NCBI GenBank assembly: GCA_015655075.1
Contig: JAATFT010000091.1
Span: forward strand, 62,001 to 126,000
From: Clostridiales bacterium
Lineage (GTDB): Bacteria; Bacillota; Clostridia; Lachnospirales; Lachnospiraceae
Direction: 5' to 3'
Length of the DNA: 64,000 bases
Shown here: positions 1 through 9,376 of the stretch, piece after piece
How positions within the stretch are numbered: the first letter of the stretch is position 1
Layout: the number at the start of each line of letters is the position of its first letter
Notes under the pieces: generated by a model
What the model was told of the DNA's origin: nothing
The model's input: only the letters and a program-made list of their open reading frames with translations
Databases searched by the model: none
Position numbers and translations under genes: made by a program

Positions 1-417
1 GCTTTGGTATTCCCTTATTTTCAAGGATTTGCACCTTTGGGACTGATTATCTGCCGCAGTTATTTCGAAGACCTGCCGGATGAATTAATGGAAGCAGGCA
101 GGCTGGACGGGTGCGGTAATCTCCAGGTATTTGTAAAAATCATGCTTCCGTTGTCAAAGCCCATCGTGGCAACCATGGCAATCCTTTCTTCCATGCAGGT
201 GTGGAATGAATATTTATGGGCGCTGACTTCCATTACGGATCAGGCTAAATACACCCTTTCCGTTGGTATCGCCCTGTATAACAAAAAAACGGAAACCGTA
301 GGATATACACCGGTATTTGCCGCATTGTCCATCAGCGCATTGGTAATTGTAATCATTTACTTGCTTTTGCAGAAAAACTTTGTAAAATCCATTGCGGCCG
401 GTGCGGTTAAGGGATAA
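1..417 (+). CDS. Carbohydrate ABC transporter permease, C-terminal part (MalG type)
   Basis: This is the 3' end of an inner-membrane permease that would move a sugar or oligosaccharide into the cell. The frame is open from the first base, so the gene begins outside the window and the TTG at base 4 in the ORF track is not a real start. The EAA loop that docks the ATPase is visible (DELMEAGRLDGCG, then a conserved IMLPLSKP turn), followed by WNEYLWAL and one last membrane segment ending in the usual basic tail. About 137 residues of an expected 275-300 are present. It lies 12 bp before the GH106-like glycosidase, so the two are probably co-transcribed and the transporter may import that enzyme's substrate. 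The family is clear; the substrate cannot be told. Confidence 0.93.
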   Translation, partial: ALVFPYFQGFAPLGLIICRSYFEDLPDELMEAGRLDGCGNLQVFVKIMLPLSKPIVATMAILSSMQVWNEYLWALTSITDQAKYTLSVGIALYNKKTETVGYTPVFAALSISALVIVIIYLLLQKNFVKSIAAGAVKG

Positions 418-429
418 GGAGAAAAAATA

Positions 430-3400
430 ATGGATTTTTTAGAAAAATTTCAAAACCCGGATAAAAAATACAGTGTTCTGGCATTCTGGTTCCTAAACGG
501 GGAACTGGATGCTGCTAAACTGAAACATCAGATCGATGAAATGGTGGAAAAAGGGGTATACGGCGGATTCATGCATCCCAGAGCCTATCTGAAAACCCCT
601 TATCTGGAAGAAGAATGGTGGAAAGCCATTTCGGCTTGCATTGCCGAAGCTAAGGAGAAAGGCTTTGCGCCGTGGCTGTATGACGAATACGCCTGGCCCA
701 GCGGAACGGCGGGAAGTACCTTTGACTACGGATACCAGAAGCCTTCCCGAATCCTCGCGAAAGGTCCGGTTAATATGGCCAAAGGGCTTTACGCCAAAGT
801 TTTTGAACAGGAACAGCAATATGGAATCCGGGCGCTAAAAGAGCCGGAACAGCCGACTCAAGCGACTTGCGTTACAAAACCATCCCAATTGCCGGAGACA
901 GAAAAAATAGAAAATCCCTTGGTTCAGGCAGCTTACGATATAAAACTATTCCAATTGCCGGAAACAGAAAAAGAACAGGATCCGTTAATTCAGGTAGTTG
1001 AAAGGAATGGAAAGTATTACGCCTTTTACCTGAAAATCTTTCCGAAAGCAGTGGATTATTTAAATCCCGAAACGATTTCAAATTTCATTGAATTAACCCA
1101 CGAGGAATATAAAAAGCGGTATGGCGGGGAATTCGGCGGTCTCATTCCGGGCATTTTTTTTGATGAGATTTATATGATGGGAAACCCCATTCCCTGGACA
1201 GAGTCCCTTCCTGCCAGGTTTAAAGAAAAGTATGGCTACAGCCTTATGGATGAATTGCCAAGCTTAATAGACGGAACGAAGGAACACGATAAGCAGGTAC
1301 GAAAGGACTATTTTTCCCTGATTGCCCGGATGTACGAAGAAGCCTTCTTTCAGCAGATTTCGGATTGGTGCGGGAAAAATCATCTGCTATTAACGGGACA
1401 TACGGAAGAATTTTTATGGGAACATCCCAGACGTCAGGGCAATTATTTTAAAACCATGAGGCATCTCATGGTGCCGGGTTCCGATTGTCACGATTACCGG
1501 TACCGCTATCCAAGACGTATTACCTACTGTGAGCCGAAATACTCCGTATCCGTAGCAAGGGCCTACAATAAAGAACGTGCCATGTCGGAAGCCATGGGAG
1601 GCGCAGGCTGGAACTGTACCCTGGAGGAATTTAAAAAAGGAATTCATACCTTAGCCGCCATGGGTATTAATATGTTCATCCTTCATGGATTCTACTATGA
1701 ATGTGAACATCAGGGTTCCCAGTCCGACTGGCCTACCAGTTTTTTCTACCAGAATCCCTACTGGAAATATTTCAGAGAATTTGCCGGATATGTACAGAGA
1801 ATCTGCTATATGAACAGTATCGGCCGTCCCGTTGTAAACTATGGGATTCTATACCCCATTGAAGATATGTACGAACATATGCTTAATGGGGAGGAGGACC
1901 GGAAGGGGAGGTTAATCAGCAATAAATTCCACGATGCATTGAATATCATGCTGGAAAATCAGCTGGACACCGATATGGTGGATTCCCAGTGTCTGATGAA
2001 CGGAAAAATCTCTGGGGGAGAACTCTGCATCGGGCAGCAAAAGTTTAAACTACTGCTTCTGCCCCAGGGTACCAGTCTGAGCAGGGAATTAGAGACAAAG
2101 CTTTCAGACTGGATGGAACAGGGCGGTAAGATTCTATTCTATAAAACGGATGGGCAAAGCGAACTGCCGGAAACTTTTAAAGCCTGCGGACTGTGCGAAA
2201 TACCAAGGCTTCCCAAAGAAGCTGCCGGACTGGTTCCGCCGGATGCAAGGGTGGTTGACAAAAACAGGGAGAATATTTTTATCAATCACAGAGAACTGGA
2301 AGGATATCATTATTATTTTCTTTCTAACAACAGAGAGGAAAAGAAACGGTTTACGATGGAATTTCCCCATTCTAAAATACCGTCAGTCTTAAATATAGAA
2401 ACAGGAAATACAGAAAGTACGATATGGAAGGCCGTTCCAGACGGAATAGAAGTCGCATTGACACTTGAAGCCAATGAAGCTGTTTATCTAATCTTTGGGT
2501 TACAAACTGTCAGCGATGTGGCAAAGGATAATTTTGCAGTAGAACCCATGGTTAAGCGGGAAGTAGTAAAAAATGCCTTTGCAACAGAATCCATGGTTAA
2601 GCAGAATATAGTGAAAGATGTTTTCACGGCAGATTCCATGGTTGAACGGGAAGAGTTGATTACGGGAAAATGGAGCTTTCTTCCGTTATCCCCTGATTTT
2701 GATCATAAATGGAACATTGATGCAAAGGAAACTCAACTGGAAATTCCTTTAGCCGGTTTTACAACCGATTTATGGGAGGATTATTCGACAATACGGGTCT
2801 GCAATACCACACAGGAACCCGGAAGCTGCGACAGACATGTCAGCTTATGGAAGGGCAGGTGGATTACACGCAGGCCCAGCTGGAATGATGCAATGAATTC
2901 CTCTGATTTATATTTCAGAAAACTGCTGTTTATAGAAGACGGGATTGAATCGGCAGATTTTTGTATGGCGGCAATTGACTCTTTTGAAGTGTTCATAAAC
3001 GGAAGTAAGGTCTTTCAGGAAGAAAGCAACGGCCGGCCCGTTAACTTTTCCTTAAAGCCGTATCTGAAGCCGGGTATTAACTTAATAGCAATGCACGTGA
3101 TCAATCACAATCCGTTAAATGACGTCAATGTCTGCTCCGCAGAAAATCTGCCGAAAGACAGACTCATCTCCTTGCTTTTACAGGGGACCGTTAAAACCGC
3201 GGGCAGGGACATTTCCGTAATCAGCGACCATACCTGGATTGTCAATGATATCCGGGAAGAAGGCTGGAATCAGGCAAAACGGGATATAGAATCCGAAACG
3301 GTTGATTTTGATGTTCAGAGGATAAAAAATTTCAACAAAAAAACGGCGGAGCATGTATGGATTCCCGCATGGGAAAGAGGCAAACCCCCGATTAAGCCCT

Positions 3401-4074
3401 GGGGAGATCTGCCCCTGTTTGGAGAAACCGTATCCTATCCTGTAAAACTGTATTATACGGTTATCATTCCGGCAGGTACTTACCGGATATTTAAACCCAC
3501 AGTTTCGGGTGCGGCAAGATTTTTCCTGGACGGCAAAGAAATAGTGTGGAACAAGGTCGTCAAAGAATTAGAAAGGAATGATCAGATCCATACCTTGACA
3601 ATCCAGGTTACGGCCGGGGAAGGAAAGGACGGATTACAGAAACCGGTACGCATCGCCATGAAACCTTTCAAGGTAAATTTAACGGACTGGAGGCAGTTTG
3701 GATTACCCTGGTTTTCCGGCAGGTGTATGTATACCAATACCTTCCATGCCGGCTTAAAAGGACAGAGATATACACTGGACCTTGGCAAGGTCAATTTTTA
3801 TGCTGAAATCTGGATTAACAGAAAGCTTGCGGCTGTTAAAATATGGCCCCCGTATCGTATTGATATCACAGATTTTTTACAGAATGGAGAAAATAAAATT
3901 ACGGTTATAGCCGCTAACTCAGCCGGAAATGCCCGAAGGCATATGCTTGTGGACGAGGGCATGGCATTGGGATGGAACCGGTACTGGAATGAAGATAATA
4001 TGGACAGGGATTGCCAGAACTATGTTTCAGGCTTACTTGGCCCCGTCAGACTTTTATCTGAAAGATATGAATAA
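430..4074 (+). CDS. GH106-like glycoside hydrolase (alpha-L-rhamnosidase-related), cytoplasmic
   Basis: This 1214-residue protein probably cleaves a terminal sugar from a plant or host oligosaccharide inside the cell, since no signal peptide is visible. The N-terminus (LAFWFLNGELDAAKLKHQI, then GGFMHPR) is typical of GH106-related enzymes with a TIM-barrel core. FFDEIYMMGNP and MSEAMGGAGWN are candidate active-site segments, though I cannot assign the catalytic glutamates. The C-terminal 120 residues look like a galactose-binding beta-sandwich (AEIWINRKLAAV, PPYRIDITDFL, GLLGPVRLL). An AAGGAG site lies 8 bp before the ATG. Two short in-frame tandem duplications (22 codons x2 near residues 153-195, 15 codons x3 near residues 699-743) may sit in linkers. 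Rhamnosidase activity is inference; related families act on other sugars. Confidence 0.8.
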   Translation: MDFLEKFQNPDKKYSVLAFWFLNGELDAAKLKHQIDEMVEKGVYGGFMHPRAYLKTPYLEEEWWKAISACIAEAKEKGFAPWLYDEYAWPSGTAGSTFDYGYQKPSRILAKGPVNMAKGLYAKVFEQEQQYGIRALKEPEQPTQATCVTKPSQLPETEKIENPLVQAAYDIKLFQLPETEKEQDPLIQVVERNGKYYAFYLKIFPKAVDYLNPETISNFIELTHEEYKKRYGGEFGGLIPGIFFDEIYMMGNPIPWTESLPARFKEKYGYSLMDELPSLIDGTKEHDKQVRKDYFSLIARMYEEAFFQQISDWCGKNHLLLTGHTEEFLWEHPRRQGNYFKTMRHLMVPGSDCHDYRYRYPRRITYCEPKYSVSVARAYNKERAMSEAMGGAGWNCTLEEFKKGIHTLAAMGINMFILHGFYYECEHQGSQSDWPTSFFYQNPYWKYFREFAGYVQRICYMNSIGRPVVNYGILYPIEDMYEHMLNGEEDRKGRLISNKFHDALNIMLENQLDTDMVDSQCLMNGKISGGELCIGQQKFKLLLLPQGTSLSRELETKLSDWMEQGGKILFYKTDGQSELPETFKACGLCEIPRLPKEAAGLVPPDARVVDKNRENIFINHRELEGYHYYFLSNNREEKKRFTMEFPHSKIPSVLNIETGNTESTIWKAVPDGIEVALTLEANEAVYLIFGLQTVSDVAKDNFAVEPMVKREVVKNAFATESMVKQNIVKDVFTADSMVEREELITGKWSFLPLSPDFDHKWNIDAKETQLEIPLAGFTTDLWEDYSTIRVCNTTQEPGSCDRHVSLWKGRWITRRPSWNDAMNSSDLYFRKLLFIEDGIESADFCMAAIDSFEVFINGSKVFQEESNGRPVNFSLKPYLKPGINLIAMHVINHNPLNDVNVCSAENLPKDRLISLLLQGTVKTAGRDISVISDHTWIVNDIREEGWNQAKRDIESETVDFDVQRIKNFNKKTAEHVWIPAWERGKPPIKPWGDLPLFGETVSYPVKLYYTVIIPAGTYRIFKPTVSGAARFFLDGKEIVWNKVVKELERNDQIHTLTIQVTAGEGKDGLQKPVRIAMKPFKVNLTDWRQFGLPWFSGRCMYTNTFHAGLKGQRYTLDLGKVNFYAEIWINRKLAAVKIWPPYRIDITDFLQNGENKITVIAANSAGNARRHMLVDEGMALGWNRYWNEDNMDRDCQNYVSGLLGPVRLLSERYE
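885..1014 (+). repeat. 22-codon tandem duplication inside the glycosidase
   Basis: Two adjacent units with a 66-bp period both begin CCAATTGCCGGARACAGAAA and encode QLPETEK followed by a DPLIQ/NPLVQ-type segment. The reading frame is kept. The duplication looks fairly recent, because the DNA as well as the protein is similar. Confidence 0.8.
2524..2658 (+). repeat. 15-codon triple tandem repeat inside the glycosidase
   Basis: Three units with a 45-bp period each contain a CCATGGTT core (ATG at 2548, 2593 and 2638). They encode KDNFAVEPMVKREVV-like, KNAFATESMVKQNIV-like and KDVFTADSMVEREEL-like segments. The repeat lies between the catalytic region and the first beta-sandwich domain, and probably forms a linker of variable length. 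Confidence 0.8.
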
Positions 4075-4098
4075 TTTATAACGGTATAATCAAAAAAG

Positions 4099-4167
4099 GT
4101 GCCGCCGTAAAACAGCCTTAATAACCCAATCCTTTTAAGAATAAATTAGGCTATATCAGACGTGGCC
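4099..4167. repeat. Degenerate small palindromic element (MITE-like), copy related to 18.3 kb
   Basis: The stretch resembles the element at 18281-18351: a GCCG..GYAAAACAGCYT arm, a shared CCAATCCTTTT/CCTATCCTTTT middle, then ATAAATTARGCT and a GGCC end. The two ends are imperfect inverted copies. It sits between the convergent glycosidase and epimerase genes and could also act as a weak bidirectional terminator. Confidence 0.5.
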
Positions 4168-4186
4168 AAAAACGAAGCAGGGCATT

Positions 4187-5047
4187 TTACATTATAATCG
4201 GCGGTGAAAATACAGCATCTAATTTCTCTCTTAAAAATTTATTTGCAAAAATTAAATCTTCCTGCCAATTATTCGAACCTTGATACCAGAATTCTCCCAC
4301 AAACATTTTTACATTAAAATCCCTCAGTAATGTTAAGGGTGCAATATAGTCTGTGTGGCCGGTACCGAATGGAATATTTCTGTAATGCCCAGGCAATGTC
4401 TCTTTTAAATGTGCAGCGAATATATGTCCTTCCCCGGTACGGATATCTTCCGCTACACTTTTGCCATATATCAGGCCTGCATTGGTAAGATTTCCGATAT
4501 CCGGATATATTCCCAGATATGGGCTGTTAATCAGTTTCACATATTTCATAGCTTTCTCCACTGTATCCATAAATGGAGTCTCCATTGTCTCAAAACCCAT
4601 ATTAATTCCTCTGGAAGCAGCCATTTTACTCGCTTTCTTTAAGTTTTCCGCAAACATCTGTCTTGTATCGTCTGTCCCTTCTTCATAATATACATCATAT
4701 CCGGCTAATTGGATAATTCTGATTCCCATATCAGCAGCTAAATCAATTGCTTTCTCCATAATTTCCAGGCCTCTTGCCCTTATATTATTATTTATGCTTC
4801 CAAAGGGATATTTTCTATGACCGCTTAGGCACATAGAACAGATTGGCATCCCGATTTCATACATTGTCTCTCTTATACAGCACCGTTCTGCAGCAGACCA
4901 ATCCAGTCTTCCAAGCTTTTCATCGGATTCATCTATACTGATTTCCAGATAATCAAAACCCGCTTTTTTCCCAATGGATAATTTCTCCGACCATGACAGG
5001 ATTCCCGGCATGGATTTTTCATATAAACCTAAATTATATTCCTTCAT
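4187..5047 (-). CDS. ulaE: L-ribulose-5-phosphate 3-epimerase (UlaE/SgbU family)
   Basis: The enzyme would convert L-ribulose/L-xylulose 5-phosphate epimers in the cytoplasm, a late step in the breakdown of ascorbate-type sugar acids. The 286-residue TIM-barrel matches the family length. Likely metal ligands are the acids and histidine in GFETMETP, IYPDIGNL, AAHLKET and GEFWYQG, the pattern expected for UlaE. I chose the ATG at 5047 because GGAGGAGG lies just upstream; the track start at 5080 adds 11 residues before that site. It follows the FG-GAP-like gene by 89 bp on the same strand and is the last gene of the ula-type region. The family is secure; the exact substrate is inferred from the neighbours. 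Confidence 0.88.
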   Translation of the reverse strand: MKEYNLGLYEKSMPGILSWSEKLSIGKKAGFDYLEISIDESDEKLGRLDWSAAERCCIRETMYEIGMPICSMCLSGHRKYPFGSINNNIRARGLEIMEKAIDLAADMGIRIIQLAGYDVYYEEGTDDTRQMFAENLKKASKMAASRGINMGFETMETPFMDTVEKAMKYVKLINSPYLGIYPDIGNLTNAGLIYGKSVAEDIRTGEGHIFAAHLKETLPGHYRNIPFGTGHTDYIAPLTLLRDFNVKMFVGEFWYQGSNNWQEDLIFANKFLREKLDAVFSPPIIM

Positions 5048-5136
5048 TAGAACCTCCTCCAGCACAGCCGACGTTTGCACGGCATTAAAACAATCGGCAC
5101 TCTTTCCGTTTTAAATCCTCGTACATAAATTACCTC

Positions 5137-6183
5137 CTAATTTTCTGTAAAATAATACAGAGCAGCTTCGTTTCTCGTATGATTTGCAGCAATCAGAATA
5201 TCCCGATCCCCCTGATGCACAACAGCGACATTGGCTGTGCCCGCACCTTTTTCAATAATCGTCAAATCATATTCACCAGATTGTCCGTTATACTTAACGT
5301 AATACAGATCACAATTTTCACGGCGGTTACCTACCACCGCAACCGGTGTCTTACATAATTTTCCTGCCCATAAGGCGTGTGCAAAATCATTGTTACGGTC
5401 ACACTGCCAGACAACTTTATATCTGCCGTCAATAAACTTATGAATCTTTACTTCTTTTCCATGGAAGGGTCCGATAGTAACCAATTCATCCACTCCGTCT
5501 CCATCTAAATCAAATACTGCCACATCGCTGGTTGGTTCCTCCAAAATCGCAGCAACTATCCAATCTTCTCCGGATGCTTTCGGTGGTGTAACTGCAAAAA
5601 CTCCTTCCTCACTGGTTACAAATCCACTTTCCCTTCCTTTATAAGTACCATGCCAGTATCCATGATTTTTATTCAAACCTTCTTTTAACACTCTTAACTC
5701 CAATTCTTGATTTAGATCTGACGGCATGGGTGCTACATAGATCTTCCCCGGATCCGACCAGTCATTGCGGTCTTTTTTGGAGCCGCATAAGGTTGCGCCT
5801 ATAAAATAAAGTGTTCTATCGGACTGCAATAAATCAAAACGGTGTAAATAAGGTAATTTCAGAAAATCCTGATATACATACCTGTTATTTTCGTAACGCA
5901 CCCATACTACTTTGGATTCTAAAGAATTAAATCCCGGAAAAAAATTCTGGGTTGCAAGAAATTCTCCACTGCGGCCTGGAATTTCTACCATGCTCATAGT
6001 CCCGCCATCCCTCTCCCAAACCAGCTGCTTCTTTTCAAAGTTTTCACCGCTATATGCAAAGCAGGGTCCGCCAATTGCTTCACTTGCCAGCAATATATGA
6101 GGCTCCCCCTTTACATTTACACAAGACGTGGAATAGCATCTTTCCATATTATCTAAAAATTTTTTTTCAAATTTCATATCCAA
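5137..6183 (-). CDS. FG-GAP/VCBS-like beta-propeller protein of unknown role
   Basis: I do not recognise a characterised family member. The 348-residue protein has no signal peptide and looks like a repeated beta-strand (propeller) fold. One clear calcium-binding-like repeat, VFDLDGDGVDELVTIGP, is typical of FG-GAP/VCBS repeats. It sits directly upstream of the UlaE epimerase and downstream of the ula PTS genes, so it may bind or modify a sugar acid. The start is ambiguous: AAGGAGGT lies 6 nt before a TTG (6183, kept here) and 12 nt before the ATG two codons later. Such calcium-loop repeats are usually extracellular, so the lack of an export signal is odd. Confidence 0.6.
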   Translation of the reverse strand: MDMKFEKKFLDNMERCYSTSCVNVKGEPHILLASEAIGGPCFAYSGENFEKKQLVWERDGGTMSMVEIPGRSGEFLATQNFFPGFNSLESKVVWVRYENNRYVYQDFLKLPYLHRFDLLQSDRTLYFIGATLCGSKKDRNDWSDPGKIYVAPMPSDLNQELELRVLKEGLNKNHGYWHGTYKGRESGFVTSEEGVFAVTPPKASGEDWIVAAILEEPTSDVAVFDLDGDGVDELVTIGPFHGKEVKIHKFIDGRYKVVWQCDRNNDFAHALWAGKLCKTPVAVVGNRRENCDLYYVKYNGQSGEYDLTIIEKGAGTANVAVVHQGDRDILIAANHTRNEAALYYFTEN

Positions 6184-6274
6184 TATTACCTCCTTAAATT
6201 TAATTGGAATTTAATACAAAAGCTTCTCTTTATCATCATTAAGAATATATCGATTTTTTTGAAGCCAATTATCC

Positions 6275-6354
6275 ATAATTGTTCATTTAATATCATTTGT
6301 TTCATTTTCAGTTTACATAAACATCTATATATTAATATGTTTACGTTCATTATA
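6275..6354 (-). promoter_or_regulatory. Candidate DeoR-type operator pair before the FG-GAP/epimerase unit
   Basis: On the minus strand, ATTAAATGAACAATTAT (6275-6291) and TATAATGAACGTAAACAT (6337-6354) share the ATGAAC(G/A)(T/A) core that also occurs before the PTS IIC, deoR and ulaG genes. The core and its positions are seen in the sequence; binding by the local DeoR protein is inference. Confidence 0.45.
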
Positions 6355-6468
6355 TCATTATAAATGAGTTGTTTCAATCACTTATTAGGATTTTTTATGA
6401 TTGTTTTACTGGCATTGTTCATATAACGCATAAATCTCCATACCCTTTACAGTGCACTGGTATGGAAA

Positions 6469-6548
6469 GAGGCTGTTACAAAATTAATAAATTTACCAGG
6501 CTCGGGTCTCCCCCAAGTAAGATAGATTTCAAATTTTGCAACAGCCCC
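6469..6548. repeat. 80-bp MITE-like element with GGGGCTGTTGCAAAATTT ends
   Basis: The ends are inverted copies: GAGGCTGTTACAAAATT at the left and the complement of GGGGCTGTTGCAAAATTT at the right, around about 45 bp that code for nothing. It lies in the spacer between the HAD phosphatase and the FG-GAP gene. The GGCTGTTGCAAAA end recalls the element at 18.3 kb, which suggests one family of non-autonomous elements. Confidence 0.65.
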
Positions 6549-6626
6549 TACAGCTAATAGTTTTAATAGGGCAAGATAGTTATCCATGGTGACATTATAC
6601 GGGATTAAGAATTAACAACCGCCCGA

Positions 6627-7493
6627 TTATATCGTTTCTCCTCTTGATCCTAATATATATTGGCTGATAAACCATGCGACACCGTTTTCTTCATTGCTTT
6701 TCGTAATATAGTCTGCAACCGCTTTTGTTTCGGGCAATGCATTTCCCATAGCAACTGACATTCCGGCCTTCCTTAACATGGGTATGTCATTATCGTAATC
6801 GCCGATTGCACATACCTCGTCCGGCTTTAAATCTAAAAATTTCATTAATACATCTATACCGGTTCCTTTATTCACATTCTTATTCATGACATCCAATTGG
6901 TTAGCTTCAGAAGATGTGCAGCAGGTCTTCTTAAAACTATTTATGTTGGATGCCGCCTCCGCAAGCTTAAACGGATTTGATGAATAAATCAGCATCTTAT
7001 AAATATTTAAATCTTTGGTAAAGAAAGGACTGTCTTCCATTACGGATAATTTCATCTGCTTCATATTACTTTCTCCGGAGATTTTGTTATATAATAAGAA
7101 ACGTTTTATCAAATAATTATTAAGGCTAAAATAATTAACATCCAAAGTTAACGCGCAATACTCCAAATTTCGAAAACGGCAGTATTCTGTAATTTCCCTT
7201 GCTTCCTCCGTATCAATGGGCTTATGGGTAATTATTTCTTTTTTAACAGGCTCCCAGACTACCGCCCCATTCGTCGTAATAACCGGTATATCAATCCCTA
7301 ACATTTTCACATACGGTTCAATCATGGTAGCAATCCTGCCTGTACAGAATGTAAATAATATATTTTGCTCTTTTGCTTTATTAATTACTCTTTGATTGAC
7401 GGCAGATATTCTTTTATCCGTTCCCAGCAAAGTACCGTCCAGATCACTGACAATTAATTTTATCTTTTTTCCGGCGTCCGTTAAGTTATTCAT
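6627..7493 (-). CDS. Cof-type HAD-superfamily sugar phosphatase
   Basis: This cytoplasmic phosphatase of about 288 residues probably dephosphorylates a sugar phosphate. The first HAD motif LIVSDLDGTLLG is near residue 18, and the C-terminal motif AIGDYDNDIPMLRKAG carries the acidic magnesium ligands. A Cof cap domain of the usual size lies between. I start at the ATG at 7493, preceded by AGAGGT; the track start at 7511 is a TTG without proper spacing. It follows the PTS IIB gene by 75 bp and probably belongs to the same transcript, perhaps relieving sugar-phosphate stress from the PTS. The substrate is unknown. Confidence 0.87.
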   Translation of the reverse strand: MNNLTDAGKKIKLIVSDLDGTLLGTDKRISAVNQRVINKAKEQNILFTFCTGRIATMIEPYVKMLGIDIPVITTNGAVVWEPVKKEIITHKPIDTEEAREITEYCRFRNLEYCALTLDVNYFSLNNYLIKRFLLYNKISGESNMKQMKLSVMEDSPFFTKDLNIYKMLIYSSNPFKLAEAASNINSFKKTCCTSSEANQLDVMNKNVNKGTGIDVLMKFLDLKPDEVCAIGDYDNDIPMLRKAGMSVAMGNALPETKAVADYITKSNEENGVAWFISQYILGSRGETI

Positions 7494-7568
7494 ATATGAT
7501 ACCTCTGCCAAACCTCTCAGACAGTAAATGGACTGTGTAAAAACAACAGACCCATTTGACCGTTTCTA

Positions 7569-7865
7569 TTATTTATCCAACAAACCTGATTCTTTCAGCT
7601 TTTCTTCCATCTCTTTTGGCGACAATACATTTTTCAAACCAATAATTACAGTTCCGGAAGCTTTTGCATCTTCAAACATATTTGCAAAATTCAACGGGCA
7701 AAAGACAACATCGAATTGTCCTGCCATGCCCTTTCCTTCTGAAAGCGAACAGTGATGTATCCTGCCAATGGATACATTAAGTGCCTTAAAAACTTTTTCC
7801 GCCGTCAGTTTTGCCATTAAACTTGTTCCTGCGCCGTTTGCACACGCAACTAAAACATTTAACAT
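7569..7865 (-). CDS. ulaB: PTS EIIB component, ascorbate/galactitol type
   Basis: This small cytoplasmic protein of 98 residues accepts phosphate from EIIA and passes it to the incoming sugar. The phosphorylation cysteine is Cys8 in VACANGAGTS, the standard loop of the lactate/ascorbate-type IIB fold. It lies 29 bp downstream of the IIC gene, and the length is normal. The pairing with a 494-residue UlaA-type IIC and the nearby UlaG lactonase point to L-ascorbate or a related acid sugar. The symbol rests on that context. Confidence 0.9.
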   Translation of the reverse strand: MLNVLVACANGAGTSLMAKLTAEKVFKALNVSIGRIHHCSLSEGKGMAGQFDVVFCPLNFANMFEDAKASGTVIIGLKNVLSPKEMEEKLKESGLLDK

Positions 7866-7894
7866 TTTTATGCCTCCTAATTATATTCTAAAGA

Positions 7895-9376
7895 TTATAT
7901 ATTGTTTGTTTTTGTTCTTACCTTATATTCTTCATAATCATCCGTAATTAAGAAATAAGTTGCTTTGTTTTTTCTGTATTGGATTTGAGGAATTGCAATT
8001 AAAGCCAGTACAACAAGTACAACACCCGCATAACTTAAATACTTCATTACAACTGTAAATACAGGCCATACAACTGCCCAGTCCCACATACCTAAGTATC
8101 CGCCATATGCCGACATTCCTACAAAACTGGCGATGAAAGCCGAACCAAACACCTGACATATCCCGGAGATAAACGGCAATATTAATGTTGCTTTCAGACC
8201 GCCTTTATTATTCGCATATACCCCAATCGTTGCATTATCAAAAAACATAGGTACAAATCCCGAAATTAAAACAACCGGACTCTTAAGCAAAATTAATAAC
8301 GCGATGGATAGGAATTGGCCTGCCGCACCGGTTAAAAATCCAATCGTAACAGCATTGGGAGAACCAAAACCATAGGAAACCGCACAATCAACCCCAGGAA
8401 CAGCTCCGGGTAATATCTTATTGGAAATACCCTGGAATGATACGGTAAGTTCCGATACAAAAGTACGGACGCCTAACTGTAGTATAGCCAGATATACGGC
8501 AAAATTTAAACTTGTCTTTAAAATATAGAAGAAAAAACTGTCCGTTTCTGCCATAAATCCGCCTTCAACCAGATATGGCTTGCCTAATATTAAAAGGATT
8601 ATTCCAAAGAAGATATACATCAATATCGATGTTGCCACCATGTTCTCATTAAATATGGACAGCCATCCGGGAAGCTTAATATCTTCTAATTTCTTAGACT
8701 CTTTATTTCCCTTTTTATTTCCCATCTTTTCTGCAATTTTAGAAAAAATTGCAATGCCGAACATTTGCTGATGAGCAATACAAAAGCCCGCACCGTCCGT
8801 TAATTCCTGTGTGGCCTTAATTGTTAAGTTACTGCCCACTGCCCAATATAAACCAAGTATAACCGCCATAACAATCAGAATCCAGGTATCGCTGTCTGCT
8901 AATTGCGGCAGGGCAAACAGAATCAGCCAAAAAGCAGTCGAAGCCTGCTGGACCTGTACATGTCCCGTTGTAAATACCGCCCGCAGTTTTGTTACTTTTC
9001 TAAAACGAACCAATATAATATTAACTATAAATGCAATCAGCAGTAACCACATAACTCCTGAAAATGATTTTCCAAATGTTTCTTCAACCCCGGCTGTAAC
9101 GGCATTCTGCCCAAAGTACGGATCAATTACCATTGCATCTAAATTAAAACGATCCTTTAATCCTACAAGAATAGGCCGGAAATTAGAAACCAGGCCGCCG
9201 GAGCCTACGGCTAATATCATATACCCCACAATAGCTTTGATGCCGCCTGCCAGAACTTCATACCATGGTTTTATTAACAGTATGTAACCTATAATTACAA
9301 TAAGTCCGATAAAAAATGCCGGTTGTGTTAAAATGTTATTTGCTACGAACGTCCAAATTTTCAATAAAATCTCCAT
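7895..9376 (-). CDS. ulaA: PTS EIIC component, ascorbate type (UlaA family)
   Basis: This membrane channel of the phosphotransferase system has 493 residues and about eleven hydrophobic segments, close to E. coli UlaA in size. Recognisable family stretches include GFLTGAAGQF, the inverted-repeat-like YGFGSPNAVTIG loop, and FVPMFFDNATIGVYANNKGG. The ATG at 9376 follows GGGAGG by 5 nt; the track start (9388) would lie on that site. The gene begins a unit with IIB and the HAD phosphatase, preceded by two inverted ATGAACGTTT sites. The substrate is predicted to be L-ascorbate, but UlaD is missing from the window, so another acid sugar is possible. Confidence 0.9.
   Translation of the reverse strand: MEILLKIWTFVANNILTQPAFFIGLIVIIGYILLIKPWYEVLAGGIKAIVGYMILAVGSGGLVSNFRPILVGLKDRFNLDAMVIDPYFGQNAVTAGVEETFGKSFSGVMWLLLIAFIVNIILVRFRKVTKLRAVFTTGHVQVQQASTAFWLILFALPQLADSDTWILIVMAVILGLYWAVGSNLTIKATQELTDGAGFCIAHQQMFGIAIFSKIAEKMGNKKGNKESKKLEDIKLPGWLSIFNENMVATSILMYIFFGIILLILGKPYLVEGGFMAETDSFFFYILKTSLNFAVYLAILQLGVRTFVSELTVSFQGISNKILPGAVPGVDCAVSYGFGSPNAVTIGFLTGAAGQFLSIALLILLKSPVVLISGFVPMFFDNATIGVYANNKGGLKATLILPFISGICQVFGSAFIASFVGMSAYGGYLGMWDWAVVWPVFTVVMKYLSYAGVVLVVLALIAIPQIQYRKNKATYFLITDDYEEYKVRTKTNNI

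Noticed and set aside
8811-9287. 158-aa plus-strand ORF opposite the PTS IIC gene
   Set aside because: Shadow frame without a ribosome binding site.
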